This document shows positions 35,383 through 49,181 of a stretch of 64,000 nucleotides of DNA, piece after piece. Positions within the stretch are counted from its first letter, which is position 1. Each line of letters starts with the position of its first letter. A program made the translations under genes and the position numbers. Below the pieces are notes generated by a model. The model was not told the origin of the DNA and ran no database searches. It saw nothing but the letters and a program-made list of their open reading frames with translations. This stretch comes from Antedon mediterranea (lineage: Eukaryota > Echinodermata > Crinoidea > Comatulida > Antedonidae), in the NCBI RefSeq assembly GCF_964355755.1, contig NC_092670.1, forward strand, positions 20,459,201-20,523,200. Direction: 5' to 3'.

Positions 35383-38300
35383 ATGGGTGTATGTCTGAGT
35401 TTAGACCAAGAACAGCGGAAAGCTAAGATGCGGAGTTCGGCAATCGATAAACAGCTTGTCGATCTGGCTAAGGCCGAAGAACAAATTGTTAAAATTTTGT
35501 TGCTTGGTAAGTACCTGATACAAGCATTGCTCTTGTTGAGAACATTCTATTTGGTTTATAACAGAATTGAACACAGTTCCCCAAAATTGTAGACATGTCA
35601 AGCACCAAGCTATTATACCACCTACTAACAAGTACATTAGAACTAGCATTAGAACAGGGAAGAGTGAAATTACATTGTAAATTGTAATTTCATTCTTCCT
35701 CATGTTTAATTTGGCAAGTATAATAAGTATTGAGCCCATTACCCCTTAAATACCCGGTAAGAATATTAAAAACCAAGCTTCTGTGCCACTACATATTATA
35801 CACCTGTTTCTATAGTCGGCACATACAGTATTCCCCTAATCAATAATGTTATTTTGGTGTGTACTATTGGTTCAATACACCTCAGTAAAAGCCCATTTCC
35901 TAAATCCCCAAACAATGGTTTTCCTTCTGGGTGAATGACATTGTTTAGCGGTGTCCATTGTGGATGTATAACAATGTTGATTGTATCAATTTCTGGTTAA
36001 TTTAACTTTGTAGTACACCAATCACTGACATCAGCCAACCAGGAGAAAGTTTCATCAATGAATTTTAACTACTGTATTTTATTCTGTATCTCGAAGTTCT
36101 GTAGATAATTCAATATTAATTAGTGTCACAAAGTGTAATTATTTCAGAAAATCCTCAAAATGTATTCATTATCATTACTACACTACAGTTTGTAAGTGAA
36201 TATAAAATTAGCCTAATGTAAATAACCTGGCAACAAGAAGGATATAGGTTATCTGTGAGAAGATAAGATGACAAGTACTAATTAGTAAAGTACTCTAGCC
36301 TTTTGAAGATGAAGGTCGCAGATAAGATCATTGTGCTGATCAGCATTATCAGTTAATTTGAAACAAAACACATTGAAGGGGTACAGTAGTGTTTTCTCTT
36401 TGCACAAAAATAACTGTGTTTACATGCACTAGAGTTAAACTTATACTGTACAATACAACTCTGATGTATTGTACCTCTAAAATTCAGATGCATATGTCCC
36501 ATGAGACTTTAAATTTGATCATGGAGATATAAAAGCATAATATATTTTTTTTAACGCTATGCTCCGATAGATAGAATTAACTTTCCCACTGGATCACAAC
36601 AGATGATGTCATTTTTGCGTTTGAATGCAAAACAAGTTAAACAGCAAATGTACTGTATCCCTGATAGACCACAATAGCAACTATAGTGAAAATCAGGGAA
36701 ACCTGGTCTAAACAAAGCGATCAAAATTCACTATTTTTCTATTACTATGAGATTTTGATTCCGTGTGCAATAAGCAGGAGTTTTTAATTTAGTAATTTAA
36801 ATTATATTTCATTACAATTTAGAATATTTTTATGCATAAAAAAAATTATGAAATCATTCATAAAAAATTGTTGCAAATTGTTTTTTTGTAAATCATTCGA
36901 TGTCATGTGCTTGTTTTTAACTTTCAATACCATAATTTGTTTGCGGATCTGTCACATGCATTTATGTTGAGATTGAGAGAGATTGTGCAAAGCCATGTAA
37001 TAATCCAAAGGTCTTAGTGTTTATTTACTTTGACGCAAACGAATATTGATAGGTTTGTGTGAATGATCTGAATGCAAATTAATGTCAGATCTATCTAGAC
37101 TTGAGTGTGTACACGCCGTGGAAGAATGTGAATAGGTTTGTTTGTAGAGAAGTTATCGGTATGTCTGTTTGTCTGTTAGTGTCAAACAAGTCTTTTATCA
37201 CCTCTTAACTGTACTTTTGCTCATGTGACTACAGTATGTACATTAGACATACATACTGTACTGTACTATGAAATTGATGCACTGTAAAATAAAAATATTA
37301 ATATTTAACTTTTAAGTCTAAACTGTAGTACTGTTAAAACCGACTTCTAAATTTAGCTTTCGTTAATAAAAGTGGGTGGGTAGAAAAATAATCGTAATAA
37401 TAATTTTTGAATAACTCTTTTTGGAGTACTGTATAAGCCCACATATTTACAAATTTAACCCTTAACCTGCTTACTGTAAAGGTGGGTGTGTGGGTAGAAA
37501 AAAAATAGGTAAATATTATTTGATTTTTGTATTACTTGATTAAATTTAAATTGATGTGCGATTTCTCTTGACTTTTATTTTGTCAGGTGCTGGTGAAAGT
37601 GGCAAAAGTACACTTGTGAAGCAAATGAAAATTATTCATCATGATGGCTTCACTGCTTATGAACTAATGAGTTTTAAGGTACAGTATTTAATTTAAATAT
37701 ATTTCAATCTAAATTAAACATTAACACTCTACTCCCATAACACTTAACACTCCATTGTACAATATCTTTAAACATAATTAATAGAAAGTAGAAAAGCCAC
37801 TGTAAATAAACTTCTGCTACACTATAATACACACAGTATCTTTAAAATGGAACTATAATATGTCAATATTCAGGTTGTCTGTATTATTTTTTTGAAAAAG
37901 TTTTTATTCACATATTGTATATTTTTCTGTATGTACTGTATATTTTGTAAATGTTTGCATTGATGTTGTCGTTCTAAATTATACAGTATTTATTTAATTT
38001 ATTTATTCATTAAACTTTATCACTGCATACAAAAACACACAAAAAAAAAAAGCAGCGAAAAGAAAGGGATGAACAGGTGACAAGCACCTCTATCCACATC
38101 CCCCTTAAAGTACACATAACAGTAACACAAATACATACATACAAACATGCCAACTGAACTATTTCTTACCATGCACCATTTGAAGAACATTATTTTTTAG
38201 TAAAAATGTTATCTATGTTAAATATGTTTTAAAATAGTTTATTTCTACAAACTAGGACACAGGAAATTCTTTTTTTTTTTAAATTAAGAACAGCTGAGGA

Positions 38301-41300
38301 GTGACAAAGGCAGTCTTTAAGTGTAGACTTTGTACAAGATATCCAGTTATTGTACAATTTACTCCCCAGCATGTAGTCCCTGAATCTAGCATGCTTTGCA
38401 TGGCATGAGGCACAGAGTTCAAATTAGATCACTCGGCATGGTTGTGAATTACTGTTAAGTTTGTTAGAATCCTTATGAACTAAAGCTCTGTCTACACTAT
38501 CAAAGTGTGATGTGCCCAAATATGGTCGTGATATGCCCAAATATGGTAGTGATATGACATCATCATGTCCATGTATAGGCACATCACATAGTTGGATGGT
38601 GTGGACAAGGCTTAAAGGACTTTGATCTACTGCATAGGATTGAAATTTCATGTGCTATGTTATAAACTTTTATTTATTTTTTTTTTATTGTACAGCTGAT
38701 AACAAATTCCTATAACTTGTTTGAAATAACTCTTTTATAGGTAGATTATTGACATAATATCTGAACTACATTGTTTCCGTACCAAACTGCTAAAGACCAC
38801 CAATATGGTCCTAAAATGGATGGCACTAACATTAACATTGTTGGCTTAGGGCCTGTTCGTAGGGGTTGAAAATACCAGCTTATTCCCGATTTCCGTTCGC
38901 GTGATCCAATTAACTTTTGCCTCAGGCTACAAAAAATTCGAGGTAAAATGTTCACCAAATTTGCAGGTTATTTCAGCGATAATCCAATTATACTCGGCCT
39001 TCGAGGATAATAAATCTCCGATAGAGGCAATGTGTCAAATTTTGACAAACGTTCGCTGCCTAGGCCCGTCATTTCTCCTACGAAGCTCTTCCATACACGC
39101 TTCGAGAGCGATCGTCAGCTGGTGCTGTCCTTGTTGGTGTAGACCGCTTAGTAGGCCTAGTTGGTCGGGGAGCCGCTGGTCGGTGGTGTTTCCGTCGTGT
39201 AACATTGGGCTCAAATTCTTCGTCAATGAGTAAAATAATGGTCGTCAGGAGAAGGAATATTTCGGCAGGATTATTGGCGTTAAGAGGCATAAGGTTTGTC
39301 GCAAGGATAAGCAGTGTAAAAGGTAGCAAGTAATTGTTATTGTAAAGAAAGATCGCGAGTAAAAAATATACAACACGAAACTAGCGTGCGAAAATGGGGT
39401 CGTAGGTTGTAAAGACAACTGACCTTAAAACGTAATTTCCGGTTTGTGATTCGTCGATTAAGCATTTAAGCGGTTAAATATTTCAAGTACGAACAACGCT
39501 CAATTTATAACCCGAGGCATGGGTGAAATTAAGCGCTTATTTTAACCACCGTACGAACACGACCTTAGTCAGTTCCAATGATGATTGTAGCTACAACTTC
39601 ACGTTTTATCCATCACTCAGAAGCAGTAATATAACTATGCAAATATTGTCTTTGTTAATTTGTTTACCTATTCACAGGTGTAAACAAAACAAACATCTGG
39701 TTATTTGCTCCCATGGACTTGTACTATATGCTCTGCAAATAACATCCCAGGAATGCAATCTCCTAACTAACATAAATGAACCTTTTGTTACTTAATTATT
39801 GATTAAACTGTCATTTGAAATACTTGAACAGTCCTATATAATTGTCAATGCCGTACTGGTGCAAATTACAAGTCCTCATGTACTCAGTTGTATAGTACGC
39901 GTTTTACTCATCCACCAAATTATTACTTTAGTAAATCTCAGATAATTTATAATTTATGAATACATTTTTATATTTTATATATTCACATATTAGGGTGGGT
40001 CAGTCTTGACCTATATGACTCCTCCCCCACAAAAGATTTTTTTATTATTTTATACACTTTTTATTGTTTATATGCAATAATACAGTATTACTACAATATT
40101 GCACAAAATGTTTTTGTGGAAATAATATGACTTTAAAGTGCTATAAATCAACCAATTTAAAATTACAGATATTCAAATTTGTTGTAATATTTTACAAAGT
40201 ATCCAAACTACTTTGCTCAATTGTGATCCATTGATGGAATTTCTTTCAAATTTATCTATAGTAAATTATTGTTCTTCCAACTTTCCCACGAAAGTATAAA
40301 GTAAAAGTGAGCCATTACAACAGGAATAGTTAACTTTTTCTTTTGTGTTTCATATACAGTTATTCCTGCTAATAATGGAAGACCTGAAATATATTGTTCA
40401 TACTGTGTGAAAATATACAAAATAAAACCTTACACAAGTGTGTACAAAGACATAGGATTATAATTGTAGTAACTATAGGCTGTAACTATAGGCTTAACAT
40501 TTCCATTCATAAGTATATGATAATTGATATGTAACAGAATAGGATGTGTTTCGTCAATACTGTAGGTTGCTATCACTCACTCACTACTCATGAAAAAAGG
40601 GGAATTTTAGCCATTTGGTTTTGTTCATTACAAATGTTGTCTGAATAGAGAATGTGTTTCCTCTTGGTAATTGTAGATACTGTAACTTTTATAAAAGTTT
40701 CCATACACTTATTATTACACATTATGGAAACCTAGTATATAAAAACATAAACTGAGTGAACTGAGGAAGAGCATGCTTGAGACAAAGATGTGTGAAGACA
40801 AATTATCATGGCACCCACTAAGAATTAAGTCGTCGTGGGATGACATTAAAGAAAAAGAAGAAATAACTTTCAGACATGAAGTCATCTCAGTATATTAACT
40901 GGGCTAGTTTAGTTTTATTCATTAGTAAAAGTAGAACCACATTAAGGGGACACCTTCAGGACCTAAAAAGTGTCCGCTTTAGAGGAGTTTTCGTAAATAA
41001 TTTTGTTATTATTTTGAACTGTACTTTACCTTCTCATTTTTAATATCAACATGTTTTTACCACTGATTAATAAAAGTTGTTGAAGCTTAATACGATATAT
41101 ATCTACCTCCTTGAACCTTCCTTTCTATATGTTATTGTTACTATATTTTCTTTTACCTGCGCTGCTGGCATAATGATCAACAGTTAATGTTTTGTTATAC
41201 AAGCGTCTACTTTATGTTTTGTACTCTCACTTTACAATAGACACAGTTCATAAATTTAATTTATGTTTATAAGTCAGGCGCGCACCCTATTGTTATACAC

Positions 41301-44300
41301 CTGTTATTGTTATTATTATTGTTAGCATCCCTATTACCATGTACCTTAAACGTGCTTACAAAGAATTTAATGATTATAACAGATTCATTTTTCTGTTACT
41401 AACACAAAAAAGAGTTGTTTGTTTTCTCCTAACAATAGACAAAGTTGATAAACTTTAGAATAAAAATCAAAGTTTTTATTCATTTACATGTTTTTGTACA
41501 ACTGTTTGAATCCAGTTTGAATTAACTTCCATAACAAATTGAAGTTCATAAACTTTGCACGTGTGTACATTCACACCATTGTTATACTGTAACTGTTTAT
41601 AATTTTTTCCAAATTGTATGCAACTGTTGTTAGAGTATTTACAGTTTAACAATGGTTGTTGTTTGGTTACTACAAAAGTGCCCAGTTGTTGTTCTTAGAT
41701 GTATTTATTCAATTTTAAATTTATTAAATTTTATTTGATTATATTAGTATTTCATTTTTTATTACAGTATGTTTTAAAGATAAATATTGTTGTTGTTTTT
41801 ACTAACAAATATTAAATATTGTTATACTAGTTACTGCCAGGTTGAGAATGGCACTACTGTATATTACTGTACATCAGGGCCAGACTTTCATATAATCCCT
41901 TGTGTTTTGTAGAAAAAACAGTAAATATACACTGTTCAGTATAAACAATTTTCAAGATTGTATTTTTTTGTTAAAAAATTAAATTTGATTGTATAATATT
42001 TTGTTTTAGCCTGCTGTTTTAGACAATCTACTAGGCTCTATGAAGTATGTACTCAATGGTATGTTTCTACTAAGGATCAATCTTGCCAATCCTAGAAATA
42101 AGGTAAGGATATATAGTAAGGATAAATCATCATCAGCATCATCTTATTAAGGTCAGGTTATATTACTGTAGCATAATTCCTTCCAGAGAAGCAATCACAG
42201 ACAACAGTTTAGGTTGAGTGCAAAAGAGAAGCAATGTAGGGGAATTCAAAGTAACATGAAGATGAATTTAGTAACAAAAGAAGCTTTCCCTATAATGGTT
42301 AGGGAAAGTTATTATATACCATTACCATGGTTTCAATCATCACTATCATCATCGTCATTACCGTGATCGTTATCATCGTTAACGACTGCCATATTTTGTA
42401 CATTTTCCACAACATCATTATCAACACTAATATTGGTACCACGTACACCTCCTTGTCTTTTTCTTTTTCTTCTTCAACTTTTTCCTCTTGTACTTTTTTT
42501 TTCTTACTTTTCTTACTTTTCTCACAATCATATTATCATACCACCATATTTCAATGAAATCTGTTTATCAGCTGCAGCTTCCCATGACAGACATCAGTAC
42601 TGATATGCCCATTGATTACAAGACTGACCACAAGGGATCTGAAGGAAGTGGATTGACTGTCAATTATGTTATGGTTAAACGAACCAGGAATAATTTGTCA
42701 ACTAAGGACCATACCTTGGCTTAATAAAAATTAATGTCCAAAAATAGCTTAAACAAAATTGACCTGGGATTGAACTTAATACTTATACTATGGTTCTGTT
42801 ATGGTAGTTAATTCATCTTGACATCATATCATGGAACTGATTAACGTAGGAGTAGTTTATGCATAATTACTCTTATCAAGGATAACATTGACATTAATAT
42901 ATAGTATTAATGATGTAGATTTTAATTACATCTACATTTACAAATTAATTCAAAAAGTAGAATTATACCTTCAAGTTATGTAGTATCATTCACTCTGAAA
43001 TGAAAATTGATTTATAACGATAAACAAGATTACCAAATGGTAATAAAAATGTATTCATAATACTGTAAGATTTTCCTTAAAATTATCCTTTGTATTTCTG
43101 CATTAATTATAGTATAAGCTTTCTTGAAACTGTTTTAACAGTTACTGTTGATAAAATCAATTCTTATCTCCATAATTAGTCAGTCTATTTCGTGCCTAGC
43201 TTACCTGGATAACCGACAATAGCCCTTTTTCCTTGAAGAGCAAGATATACCTAAAAAAGTAGAAATTTTTAATGAACACCCCTCTCCACAAATGGTATAG
43301 TCCATGAACTATGCCTCCAATACATATTTTTATTCGTTTAACTTGAGCACGCAACTCTGCAGCCATGAATATGGCCTTGTTAATTCAAAAGTCAAGATAA
43401 CTTGTTAAATTCATTGCAATGTAGGCCTATTGTTCTTGTCTATAATATTCATAAATATCATACCGGTAAACGTTTTTTAAATATGTTTATCTTATATTGC
43501 CAAGAAAGACAACTTCCATAAATACATGTACATGTACATTTATGATGCGAACAGGCCTATGTGGCAGAGACCTCATTCTACTAAAAATGTAAACTACAGT
43601 ATCTAAAACAGTACAAAGTTTATTTGAAATGTCTATCAAAATTGACAGCCAAAGTACAATAAAGGAATACCTCATAGCAATGATTATCCGCTAATCGGTA
43701 AATACCATCAGCAATTTTTTTCTTACAGCAAAATTTTTACTTAGCTTTCCCACACTAACTTTTATTATTAAAATTGACAGCAACTGCAAACGACAGAAAA
43801 TAGTATAGCGATAATTAGTGACTAATCGACAAAAAGCTAAACCAATCACTCTATACTTAATAATTATTCTAGATTTTTCCTCACTAATTATTCACCCAAC
43901 CAATGGTTCATGTACTCTTGAACTCTAAATGTATTCAAAATTAAAACTAAATCCTGCAAATAGATGTTCAATCTTGCAAAGACTTTGTGAAATGTATACT
44001 AATCTAGGAAAAAAAATCTTAATTTTGGAAAAACGATGAATGATAAATCAAACTGACAACTGATAAAGAATTTTTAAAATAAATGAACACATGATTGGCA
44101 AGAAAATGGAATGTTCTTCTTTCTTTAAAGTAATCGATACAAAAAAATAAATAGGTTATTCAAACAAATAAAACACAGAAGACATTACAAATTCAACATT
44201 TGATCTATTTGAATAATTTAAGAACTTGATGAGTTTGACTTACTGTATCTTTCATATAAATGTCAAAAACATTAGGATTAAACATTAGGATTAAACATTA

Positions 44301-47300
44301 GGATTAAACATTAGGATTAAATAACTAAGAAGATCCAGTAGTAGACCATAATAGTTAAACATTTCATATCTCAGTGTTTTGGTCAACCTTCTTTGGAGAA
44401 AGAATAAAATTTGATGCAGAGCGGGAAAATGTCAAAACTGTGATTTTTGTATTAAAGTGATGTTTTTAAAAGTAAAGTTAAGGCATTATTAATTAGGTTT
44501 GTACTGTATCATGTAACTGTTAATACATTGATGTAGACACAAAAAATAAAGTTGTGCAGTTGTTGCAAGAAGAGGAGAAAATCTCTGTTCAAACAGTAGT
44601 CAGTCAGATTGAAATTTACCAACCGTACTGGTGGCTACGGCCCTGATTTATATAAATTACTAGGTATAGAAGAATTACCTAGGTCTGTGTGACTGATTGG
44701 GCCACCAAAACAATTTATGAAAAAGAAACTTTTATAGTTAATTATGTAATATATAATGTCTGTTTTCCTCTTCCAGGGGCATGCTCAAGCTATTCTACAA
44801 TGTCCAAGATGTTTTGATGAAAATGTAGTTATGAAGCCAGAGATAGGAAATGGTTTAATAGCCTTATGGAACGATAAAGGCGTACAGCTAGCTGTGTCGC
44901 GAGGTTACGAATATGAACTAAATGATTCAGCTGTATAGTAAGTATTATTTAACACTCTACAGCCAACACATTTCAAGTGACACCCCTATGAAAGGGGACA
45001 CTTTTAGGTCCCAAAAGTGTCCCCTTAAAAAAGGAGTTTCTACTGTGTTTATTTCTTCAATCAAAGTTTAAATTTCAAATATATACAGCTGTGTTTGTAG
45101 AGCAATATGCCCAGCATTAATATATTGACAGAAGATTAAGACACCATATTTCATAAGTTTCCTTCTAATTTTTCCCAGGAATATTAATAGAGATTAAAAC
45201 ATGTACCAAGGCTAATACGGAAAAAAATATCCCGCTAGGCGTTAACTATAACAGGACAGTCATAATCAAATAACAAATTTAACTGTAAAGTGAATAGGTA
45301 TTGGATTAATATGCTAAGCCCCTATGTCATTCACTTTTGATAAACATGACTGGAGGCACGGTTCATACTTGTTTTCCCTTTGATCTAATGTTGGACATGC
45401 ATTGTAATATAGACTAACACACCCTGGTGTATACATTGACCAGTGAAGCGTATGGCTTCTTTTCCAAAGGGTTATTAAATATTTGTATGAACAGAGTTTG
45501 TGTTAACAAATTAACTGTATTGTATTCTCTTCGGATTATATGGCATTATGGTCTAGTTTGTGTACCGTACCCCCGAGGGCAATGTTTGAAAAAGCATCGT
45601 CTTACTAATTCTTCTACTGGTTCCGTTGCATTTCATTGTGCGGTACTTCGAGTTATAATACAATTTTCGTATCAAGTTTCAAATTAATTGGAGTATATCA
45701 ATATCATATTGTAGGTCAATAATGTCTTTACTACATATGATTTGATCCTTGCTATGCTCATGTTGCATACACTTAATGTAGATATCTCATACACTACAGT
45801 ACAGTATACAGTATCTCACACTGTACCAAGAAGCAAAATTGATTACATTTCACTGGTAAACATACAGTTGGACAATAGTATAGAGAATATTGTTAAATAA
45901 ACAAATAAAAACCATTAATAGAGGATCTTGCAATAAAACAAATTATTGACGAGTCTTTTGTGTACTATATTGTGGTTGGCAGAAGAAATTAAGATTAATT
46001 AAAATACAGTTAAAACACTTAATGGTGATTTACAGTTGTCAAATTTACAGTAACATACGTGATGATATGTTTTATAAAGAAACAATGTTTATTGTATAAT
46101 AGTTTAACAGAATTACCCTATTAAAGGTTTTTCTAAGAATTTTGTTTCAGTAGATAGAATTTAGAAAAGAGTTTCTGAGAATTCTTAATGTTTGTCAAGC
46201 AGCCAATTTCTTATTATTCTTTTCATTGTAAAAAACTGAGAAGAATGTTAACTTATCAGAAACAAGAAATAAGAAATTAAAAAAAGTTTAAACTATGATT
46301 GTTTCTAGTAAAATGAAAACCAGTACAATGTTGCTTGGCACTGAAGTAGTGTTTCCTTAAAATTTGGAATGTTTTTAAAAAGATCTATAGGCCTTATTAC
46401 ATGAGACCCAGACACCAATAGAGTTCTTGGATGAGACTGAAGAAATTAGGAAAAACTAAATTGTCAGTGTTCTCAACAGACCAGAAGAACTTTGATATAG
46501 TTGTAAACATTCCTTTAATTCAAAAAGATTTCTAAATCTAATCTAATCTAATCATTTCTACGTCTGTCTTGTCCTGATGAAATAGAATAAAAGCTAAAAT
46601 TCGAACTGTTTTTAGTGTGCCAAATAGAACTAATTGATTTAGACTGATGAAATGGAAATTCTTGTAAATAATTGATTGAGAAGGATCCTCTTGGGATCTT
46701 ACAATTGTCAGTCAAACCTTTGAAATGGTCAGTTGAATGGTCAATGCAACCTTTCAAGTGATCAGCCTGTTTTAAATCGCTTGGACAAAACAGACAATTG
46801 TCACATTTTGTTTGATTATATAAGTAGATTAGATTTTCCTGATTATTGAAACTGTTCTTGTTATACTTGTGAAAGCCAGACCCACTTCAGTAGTATTTTA
46901 TTATCAATACTATCTACTTGAAATGTAAACACAATTAGAAATGTCTTCATTCAACTTAAATGCCTATTGATTTCTAAGCTTACGACCAGTTGTATAAGTT
47001 AAATGTTTATAATAGTTAAATGTTTATAATGTATAATGCTTCCAATTAATCTTTATTGATTGATATACTGTACTAAGCACATTTTGACAGTGCCCATAAA
47101 CGTACAGGATGTCTTCCTAAATGTTTGCAGGTATTTCTGATTTTACCCCAAGTCACCTCTAATTTTGTCCATAGAATCTCTCAAATTGAGTAGCCTTGCC
47201 AACAACATGCTAGATCTGAAATTTAAAAATGTATTGTCCCCCTGAAAAAATAATTCTTAAACATTTTTGTTGTTGAATATTCCATTTTAATGTTCCATTT

Positions 47301-49181
47301 TAATGTAACATAATAGTTATCCACTTTGACCAAAAATTAGATTTAAAAAAAATGTATTTACCTGAAAAAAATGTAATTTAAAGCAAAAAATTGTCAAATT
47401 GGCTGCCAGCCAATGGATTTTGTTTGAATTTAACCATTTATTTTGTCATTTTATAAGTGAAAACATTTTTTTTTTTGTTCGTTTTTTATTCTATGGAAGT
47501 GATTAACTTTTTAAAACTACAAAATAACATATTCAAAGTCTGATTTAATTAATCTTTATTTTTCATGTTTTTGGGGGACAATACATCTTTAAAAGTCATA
47601 TTTTGTTTTCGTTTTTTCTAATTGCACGTACACTTACCTCTGTACAGTTCATTAAACTTAATCTCCTAATTAAAGGAGTTTGACTCTAGGGGTTAATCTA
47701 AGTTCATAACGGGAAAAAAGTTTAATTTCAAAACAAAACCAGACAAAGGGGTCAGCTGTTAATAAAGTAACAGCCCTACATGGTATAGAAATTTGAATAT
47801 AGTAGTGCTGTAATTTCTTAAGGGAAATGTTAGCGAGCCTTTTAAAGGAATGAAAGCTATCAATCTCTAACTAAGGGTTTAATTTAGCAGAATTAGTAAC
47901 CAAAATGAAATATTTTTTCCTTCAGTTATTTTGAGAATATGCAGAGAATTATGTCCGAAAAATACAGGCCGTCAACAGAAGATATTTTGAGGGTGAGAAT
48001 CAGGACAACCGGCATTTTAGAAACGCATTTTAAAATTAACGGAATGATATTCAGGTCAGTTTAAGTCAAATAAATACAGAAAAATAAGTTTCCTAGTCAT
48101 ACTATAACGCTTTCCTATATGCTAAAATTATTTGAATTCCATCAAGTTTAAAAGTTTTTTCACAAAATCATGATAGAGGGCTCACTTATGATAAATATTT
48201 ACTAACTAATATTTTTTTTAAAAAAACAAGCATATAATATAGTCTTGGGCATGGTTTATTTTGTATAGGATGTATGATGTTGGAGGTCAAAGGTCAGAAA
48301 GGCGGAAGTGGATCCAATGTTTTGATGATGTCAGAGCGTTGCTGTTTGTTGCAGCTCTCAGTGCATATGATATGACGCTGATTGAAGATCCCTCAGTGGT
48401 AAGCTGTTAATATTTTGATACTCACCTCACCTCATTTACTGTAGAAGTCGGTAGGGTTTGCTATGTTTTTTTAGAGGTTTGGGGGGTTTAGCAATACCCT
48501 AGAAGTTGCAGTGGGGCACATTCTAAAAAAAATTTGGAAGACCATCTATGGTACTATGTGGTTAATCCTCTCACTTGTTGATGATTTTTACATACAGTAC
48601 CAAACCGTAATAACAGCAATTACTGCCGTATCCTAAAGAGTGCAAAACTACATTGCTGCAGTTTTATTTATTTTAACTCACTGTTTTTTCTTCTTGTGTT
48701 TTAGAACCGTCTACAAGAAAGTCTGAGACTATTTGAGTCTATCTGTAACAATGTGTTCTTTGTTGACACATCTTTAATGTTATTCTTAAACAAAGTGGAT
48801 CTCTTCCAACAAAAGATAATGTATTCTGGGCGACATCTTAGGTACTACTTTCCAGAATACAAAGGTGAGAGAAAACAATATGAATTTGCTTTAAGTACAA
48901 CAGTAAACAAGATACTCAAATAAACCATGCACTGTGCCAGAAAGTGTGAAATCATTAAACTTATTTTCTTCTTTGTTTTTTTTTTTTTAGGTCCAGATTG
49001 TCGTGTTGAAGAAGCTGCAAGGTTTATCCAACAAGAATTTCTCATTCGCAATCACAAACCATCAAAAGTTGTTTATCCTCACTTCACCACAGCAACTGAC
49101 ACATCAAACATACAGGTCGTTTTTCAGGTCGTCATGGATACAGTAATCAAAGAAAATTTAGAGGCAGCTTCATTACTTTAA
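35383..49181 (+). CDS. heterotrimeric G protein alpha subunit, divergent (possibly Gv class)
   Basis: Couples a seven-helix receptor to effectors at the plasma membrane. Eight in-phase exons: 35383-35506, 37587-37678, 42010-42102, 44777-44937, 47926-48054, 48269-48398, 48705-48864, 48991-49181; 359 residues. The N-terminus MGVC fits N-myristoylation at Gly2 and palmitoylation at Cys4. G1 P-loop GAGESGKST (42-50); switch [10 protein letters not shown] with catalytic Arg181 and Mg-binding Thr184; G3/switch [14 protein letters not shown] with Gln207; G4 NKVD (272-275); G5 TTATDT (329-334, usually TCATDT). So all catalytic residues are kept. The helical domain (exons 3-4) is unlike Gi/o, Gq, Gs or G12 as I know them. 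The C-terminus NLEAASLL lacks the Cys at -4, so it should not be a pertussis-toxin substrate. These traits suggest the invertebrate/fish Gv class; the class is inference, the G-alpha call is certain. Confidence 0.95.
37990..38440 (-). pseudogene. possible decayed LINE 3' end in G-alpha intron 2
   Basis: On the minus strand a short frame reads [18 protein letters not shown] followed by [16 protein letters not shown], resembling the last part of CR1/L2-like polymerases. It is followed by a GGGGGATGTGGATAGAGG tail, a T-rich stretch and AATGAATAAATAAATT. The match is weak; it could be another repeat class. Confidence 0.3.
38481..38616. mobile_element. MITE, CTCTGTCTACACTATCAAA family, copy 3
   Basis: Left end TAAAGCTCTGTCTACACTAT, interior GGTAGTGATATGACATCATC, right end GTGTGGACAAGGCTTAAAG (eroded inverted repeat). 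Inserted in G-alpha intron 2. Confidence 0.75.
38849..39564. mobile_element. PIF/Harbinger-like element, non-autonomous or relict
   Basis: The left end GGGCCTGTTCGTAGGGGTTG is matched by the inverted right end GGTCGTGTTCGTACGGTGGT, and both sides are flanked by TTA (38846-38848, 39565-39567), the TWA-type duplication of PIF/Harbinger elements. At 716 bp it is too short for a full transposase. Minus-strand frames of 63 and 83 codons in the interior may derive from an accessory or transposase N-terminus but are not recognisable. It is noticeably more GC-rich than the surrounding intron. Confidence 0.7.
39568..42009 (+). other. rest of G-alpha intron 2
   Basis: AT-rich intron with no extra exon. 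At 40944-40990 there is a diverged relative of the GGGGACACTTTT hairpin repeat found at 44994. Confidence 0.4.
42327..42520. repeat. ATC/TTC-rich low-complexity stretch in G-alpha intron 3
   Basis: Imperfect ATC/GTC trinucleotide repeats run into a pyrimidine-rich TTC stretch. The open frames that cover it (42327-42557 and 42488-42724) are a by-product of the composition and have no protein match I know. Confidence 0.6.
43338..43383 (-). repeat. fragment of the CCGACC/GTCGCG repeat, copy 3
   Basis: Reverse complement reads AACAAGGCCATATTCATGGC then TGCAG...TGCGTGCTCAAGTTAA, matching the first third of the copies at 5532 and 5996. The core and hairpin are missing. Confidence 0.5.
44267..44320. 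repeat. 4 x 13 bp tandem repeat AAACATTAGGATT
   Basis: Four consecutive near-perfect 13 bp units in G-alpha intron 3. TTAGG appears inside each unit on the + strand but the period is 13, so it is not telomeric. Confidence 0.85.
44994..45024. repeat. perfect 12 bp hairpin GGGGACACTTTT/AAAAGTGTCCCC
   Basis: A perfect inverted repeat with a 7-base loop AGGTCCC, seven bases long, just inside G-alpha intron 4. A diverged relative lies at 40944-40990. Probably a dispersed short repeat. Confidence 0.8.
47223..47594. mobile_element. small inverted-repeat transposon, GTATTGTCCC family, copy 2
   Basis: The left end TTAAAAATGTATTGTCCCCC is inverted at the right end (GGGGGACAATACATCTTTAA). The interior has CATAATAGTTATCCACTTTG and CAAAAATTAG in common with copy 1. 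In G-alpha intron 4. Confidence 0.75.

Noticed and set aside
44267-44320. Interstitial TTAGG telomere repeat
   Set aside because: The period is 13 bp, not 5 or 6, and only four units are present.
45427-45687. 86-codon frame in a G-alpha intron
   Set aside because: Not in phase with neighbouring exons, no domain, no splice sites.
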